From Apostichopus japonicus (Eukaryota > Echinodermata > Holothuroidea > Aspidochirotida > Stichopodidae), in NCBI RefSeq assembly GCF_037975245.1, contig NC_092572.1:7019501-7083500 (forward strand): 64,000 bases of DNA, in the 5' to 3' direction. Position 1 is the stretch's first letter; every line of letters begins with the position of its first letter. Position numbers and translations under genes: made by a program. Shown one piece after another: positions 59,236-64,000 of the stretch. A model generated the notes under the pieces. The model was not told the origin of the DNA. It did not search any database and saw nothing but the letters and a program-made list of their open reading frames with translations.

Positions 59236-61845
59236 TAAGTGCCTTTATATTTCTTAACCAGTTGAATTTAAAAAATAAAATGATTCTGTATTCTGGTGGC
59301 CGTGGTAAGAAATGTCAAAGTTTGGCGTAGTTTAGTGGGAAAAGATTTAGAAACATGCACTACTTTAGAAAGAAGCGACATTAAGTTCGATTGAAATAGT
59401 AGGTCTAGCTGATTTAGGCCAAGTGAGAGAAAGACTTAACTCTGCAAGAAATTTAATGGAATAAACTCGAATTGAAATGTGAATGCCCAGGGAACCCTAC
59501 TCGACTTCAGACAGAAATGTCCAGAGACCTGACTTGATTCGAAACACGAATAACATGTGACTCAAATCGAGCTCGATTCACGAATATACCAGCTGTGACT
59601 CGACTCTACCCTACACACATATATCATGTGCTTCCGTTCGACACAACTTCCAAATGATTCAACCCGATTAGAACATATTAGGGTAGACCTGACGACATAA
59701 AACTTGCATTGATGCGATAATATTAACTGATTAGAAGAAAAAAGCCAATTGGTGTTGTCCAGATTGCCAATGCCAATAGTGGCTATGATTATTATCTCGT
59801 GCCCTATAGCTGATTCAAACAAATGGATTTATCCAATCCATTTGTTTAAATCAACTTAATCTGATTCTTTCGTTGATAAAGATTAACAACTAGTTTATTC
59901 AAAATCAGTACAAATTGATGAGTCGAATTCCTACACATACACAGAAAAAATTCAACATAGCGCCATCAGTTTATCTTGTAATGACTTTTCAAGAAGTTAC
60001 AGTTATTACTCATACCCACAGCGTCGATTTGTCAGAGGAAAAAAAAATCTTCTGAAAACGATGGTTTTGTGGTATTTAAATCAACATAAGCATAAAGTTG
60101 CTATGGTAACATTTACGCATCGCATCATGTCGTTAGGGTAAACACAAATTCGAGCGCAGCGAAATGAACAACGTTAGTTGCGTATGTTTTAATTCAAAGA
60201 AATATGTGTGAACTGTCTTACTATTAGTCTGCACATTTCTGAATATTTCGTTGGTTTCAAAATCAAATGCAGCAAATAAGTAATAAAAGAAGAACAAATT
60301 ATTTTTTCTCATACTTCTACTACTTATTATATGTGAATTTTTTTTTTCAAACTGGGGACTGGTTTTCTTGTTCAAGCAAACTGTTAATAAAGAGCACTGC
60401 TAGCTGATGGTCACTAGACATTTAGGACGTGATTAACTTTTTTTTTCTTTTTTAAATATACCTTTTTTTATTTTTATAGTTGTCATAAAAAAGAATGTAT
60501 TTTACATGCATGACATGTCAAGTGAATAACAAACCGCAAGGAAATGGTGATTAGTTCACATGTGTTATTTTATGTGTTATCCTGTTGGAACTAAAATAAG
60601 CTTAAATTAAAATATGAAAATACAAAATGTTTCTTAAAGAAGAAACATAAAAGTAATGAGATACTTTGTTCAAAAAGCCTAACTTCCGTAATACTGGCTG
60701 CATGACCTAACTTAAATAATCTTGATAGCTTCGCCAATGAAGTTAATATGGATCGTATAGATTGAAATACCTATATGCTGAAACATCTAGGTTATACGTA
60801 CACTAAGCATGCTCACCCGACATCTTGTTTCACTTGTGGGATGCATAACAGTACACATTTTAAGTGGCATTGTTACATGTTTCGTCCATGGTCGGTCTCT
60901 TTAATTCAAAGTATAGGCTACGAATTAAGTTGGTTATACAGTTTAAGTACTACCACAGTTGGTGTACATATATGGTTTACGTTATTTAATATATAATAGA
61001 AAGATGTTGTCTATGCCTGCGAGCGAAACCCGTTCATCAGTTCCCCATTTTATGTTTCGGAAATAGGATACAAATAGATTTAAACACAGCAAACAATATT
61101 TATGAGAGAACCTCTTTCTGAGGAAATTTCTATTAATGTTTTTATTTGTAGACACAAATATAACTTCTATGCAATTGCTTATAGAACGAAATCAAGTTCG
61201 GGCCGCATTATTCCCAACGCAAATGAAGAACTTGGAAAGCCACATTACAGTTGTATAGGCTTGCTAACTGTTGCACAATGATATCCTAGCCTATCTTATC
61301 CACTCCTATCCACTCCTATCCACTCCTATCCATAGACTGTTACGTTAAAGAAAAATAGCTAAGGCCTAATTTGCTTAATATTGTTGCAATTGAATATATT
61401 CAAAACTAGCTCATTAACCCTCCTTTCTGTGGAAAATGTAGTCTCTTAGTTTTATTCACTTGCAATGATAGTCTGCTCAACACCAGGCAAGACTTGTTTG
61501 AATAAAGTTGTCGAACAAGAAGAAAGAACCTTAGTGCTTTTAGCATACGAAAGATAATGATTTTCAAGAGAACTAAACCATTTTGTAACATTAAAAGTTT
61601 GTTGCATAGAAGTACTAAATCTCTCTCTCTATATATATATAGGAGAATTTATTGAGTAATTAAAATAACATTATGTTATCTACAAAAGCAAATGTAATAA
61701 ATGGAAGATACAAAACCCACAATTGTCATTTTCAATCGAGACCAAGTCTCTTAACAATGATTTCAAGCAAAATGGAGTATTTTGTAGAAAGAAAAAAAAA
61801 GTCGTTAAAGATAAGGAGGATACACGTTATCTGTCTATAACTTAC
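59236..61845. other. intron of the cysteine-rich peptide gene, minus strand
   Basis: AT-rich with a short TCCTATCCAC tandem repeat at 61298-61332. No further exon recognised. Confidence 0.5.
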
Positions 61846-61930
61846 CTTGATTTGAAGATTCTTTAGGACAAGTATAAGCAGCTGAGAAAACCTCTTGTAA
61901 AACTCTTGTAAGTTGACGTGGCAGAGACAA
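61846..61930 (-). other. probable 5' UTR exon of the cysteine-rich peptide gene
   Basis: Ends at a strong donor, AATCAAG|GTAAGT. The expected transcription start is about 28 bases downstream of the TATA box at 61958-61965. It is not required to be coding, since the ATG lies in the next exon. One frame is open without an ATG. Confidence 0.5.
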
Positions 61931-61957
61931 ACTACCAATAGTAAAGGACTTGGGTCA

Positions 61958-61965
61958 TATTTATA
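61958..61965 (-). promoter_or_regulatory. TATA box
   Basis: TATAAATA on the minus strand (within GTATAAATATG), correctly placed before the 61846 donor exon. Confidence 0.55.
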
Positions 61966-63568
61966 CTTAATCATTTCTTTATCTTTTTTATCCTTTTTTT
62001 AGCTTTTTTTTTCGTGTGTCTGTTTTTTAAGTTGAAATCAATGACATTGAGTACTTTTTGTATAGTTTATTAAACAAATGAAGTTTGCATTAAGGTTATC
62101 AAAATGTTTCCCAAAAAAGAAATAAAGAAAATAGTAAGTATCAGAAAGAATCTGAAATCCAACCAACTGTAATGCTGTCCTTGTGGTCAGTTTTGCAAAC
62201 AGCTGAGACTTAGCTTAACATAGTTATGTTTCCAAACGTAGTTAATGTTGTTAACATCTGCCTTGAATTCCTTTTACTCATGATCAAGATTTACGAGTTT
62301 TAAGTAAAATGTTACGTACAATTCGTTGTAATAACGAAGTTTGTTTTTCAAGTAGTGTAGTATACAGATGAAGGAACGATCATTTGTATGGTAGGCAAAA
62401 GTAAAAGAAGTTGAATTACTTGAAGCATAACAGTACAAGGACAGACATGCAACCGTCTTGATTGTTTGCATAAATGAGAAAACTTGGCTTCAGTGAAATT
62501 TGCAAAAAAATAATCCAACTTACTTCTTTTACTTATTTTTTAAGCATGAAGAAATTGGCGGCATATAGTTCGATCCTAGCTTCTATAATGTATTCGAAGA
62601 GCGTGCGCAAACTGGTGGGACGGTGGCATGACCACCTTAGACCCTTCATTGTCAGTCGGGGATGTTTCAGTCGGGGTATGGGTGTAGGAGGTTTAGAATT
62701 CAGTGGGGGACGATTTAGACCACTGCTAGGGGGTTTGCATCCCCTTTACAACCACCTACGACCTAATAAGTATTTGTTAGCACAACCATGCTTTGAAAGC
62801 TACCTGATCTATAACTATGCCCCGGGAAGCATCATGTGACGTCTAAACTTTGATTGATTTATTTTCTGAGGGAGTCTTGAAAAACCATAACATCGCCTTT
62901 CTTTTATAATCCTTCATTTGCCCTGACCATTCCATATAGCCTCAGCCACCCCACGCTTCAGCCCCCAGCACCCGTCAGGCCCCTCCCGTCAGCCCCCTCA
63001 GTCGGGGTACTTTAGAAAATGGCCCCCATATTTGAAATACTGTGCACACTACTGATTGGTTCAATGTATCAATTACCGCCGATACACCCGTTGTATGTAA
63101 ACACCTGTTTACTGTCATATGCATGCATAAGATCCTGCTTAACTGTATGTACCTACACAGGTTTTTGGCAGTAAATGATCAGTTTGTGAACAGATTTTTC
63201 TCTCTTTGAGAGAAAAACATAAGAAAAACAAATATTTGATATTAACTTTCTTAACAGATAATATATAATCCGAAATAATTATTACCAACATTTCAACTTA
63301 TTTTTCGAACAGACCATTTTGTAATTAAATTCGTATATTGTGCTTGCTGCACTTAACAGAGCATGCGCAAATATTGTCCAATCGTCATTAGAGTTTGAGT
63401 TTACGTCATAATTTTTTTCATAATTGAATTCCACTAAGTTTTGTTCTTCTTCAATGTTGTACCTGAATACTTTTATTTCTTTACTTACGCTACCAAAATA
63501 TTATCTTTTAAACTTCCTGCTTTATGGTCATGAACCTTCACAAAGAAGTTGTTTTTCGATTAACTCAC
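61966..63568. other. no gene recognised
   Basis: Contains a GC-richer patch near 62.6-63.0 kb with repeated TCAGTCGGGG phrases. The open frame at 62.47-62.84 kb has no family features. Confidence 0.4.
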
Positions 63569-63660
63569 CGCAGCGTAAAATTTAACTTCAGCGTAACGAA
63601 GCATATCCACCAATCCCCAACCAGCAGACGACGACCATTCACCCCGAACTGTTAGATGAT
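63569..63660 (-). CDS. probable coding exon, unrecognised family
   Basis: A 92-bp minus-strand exon bordered by TTTTACTTTTCAG and GCTGCG|GTGAGT. Only one of the three frames is open. It gives HLTVRGEWSSSAGWGLVDML then RYAEVKFYAA, start phase 1 and end phase 0. The composition (Trp, Gly, charged residues) looks like folded protein rather than intron. The gene would begin beyond the right edge and no following exon was found. No family is assigned. Confidence 0.5.
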
Positions 63661-64000
63661 CTGAAAAGTAAAATGAACCAAGTAAATAGTAAACGTGACA
63701 TTTTCTACCATGAAATAAGCTTCATTGAGCCTCTTCGTGGATTTTTTTTTGCCAACCTTCCTCTTTATTTTATGTTTAAAGGATATTAATTCTCATCATT
63801 TAAAAGTAAATTTACGATGGGCTGTGTTTTGTTCTAGTTTGTCCATAAAGTTCAAGCTTGACCAGCATACTGCTTTAATATTTAACAGCACATTGTTCCA
63901 ATTCATGTACATGTTTTAATCACAAAAAATGTCTTGATTAACATTTCATATTGAATGAATCACTTTGCAGACGTGACTTTGGTGATAAGGACGGGAGACA
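63661..64000. other. no gene recognised
   Basis: Presumed intron upstream of the 63569-63660 exon. Confidence 0.4.

Noticed and set aside
62474-62839. 121-residue + strand frame, apparently with hydrophobic and basic segments
   Set aside because: No start context, splice logic or family resemblance. It contains repeated TCAGTCGGGG sequence.

Overview
This is AT-rich, intron-rich, repeat-laden nuclear DNA from a eukaryote. Short coding exons with GT-AG borders are separated by kilobases of introns, SINEs, cut-and-paste transposons, minisatellites and long (TA)n runs. There is no operon structure, no bacterial gene and no recognisable viral gene. The proteins (a CENATAC orthologue, a fibronectin type III exon, small secreted cysteine-rich peptides) and the repeat mix point to a marine invertebrate animal, perhaps an echinoderm such as a sea cucumber. 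That placement is inference. Most long open frames in the window are read-through of repeats, not genes.

Layout. 1-1.2 kb: a 52-bp tandem repeat, then one + strand FN3 exon of a gene that probably extends past the left edge. 1.3-10.2 kb: two copies of a tRNA-derived SINE, (TA)n and GTACT-type arrays, a 907-bp hAT-type element, and a 140-bp satellite carrying nuclear-receptor-like DR1 sites. 10.3-19.6 kb (minus): the only complete recognisable gene, CENATAC (CCDC84), a minor-spliceosome factor, in seven exons that join in frame to about 478 codons. Its first intron holds an unassigned 2.7-kb transposon with 19-bp terminal inverted repeats, eight copies of a 16-bp subterminal motif and a ~250-bp internal minisatellite. 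20.7-29.2 kb: two more hAT-type elements, and a 2.4-kb segment bounded by inverted minisatellite arrays. 29.3 kb (minus): an exon with six cysteines resembling the C-terminal half of a prokineticin/colipase-fold domain. 39.7 kb (minus): a signal-peptide exon in compatible phase. 40.6-42.2 kb: a (GGAGAA)n tract and pyrimidine-rich minisatellites. 44.3-45.4 kb: a cluster of perfect bZIP-type sites. 45.8 kb: a repeat holding a well-formed hammerhead-ribozyme motif of the Penelope-like-element type, with decayed relatives elsewhere. 57.9-61.97 kb (minus): a small secreted cysteine-rich peptide gene with a TATA box, a 5' UTR exon, a signal-peptide/propeptide exon and a cysteine exon, plus a decayed duplicate of its signal exon. 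63.6 kb (minus): a probable unassigned coding exon.

CENATAC acts with the U11/U12 machinery in the nucleus. The cysteine-rich peptides would be secreted. Nothing in the sequence links these genes functionally. The most distinctive content is mobile DNA: the intron-1 transposon, the inverted-array element, the hAT and TTAA families, and the ribozyme-bearing repeat.
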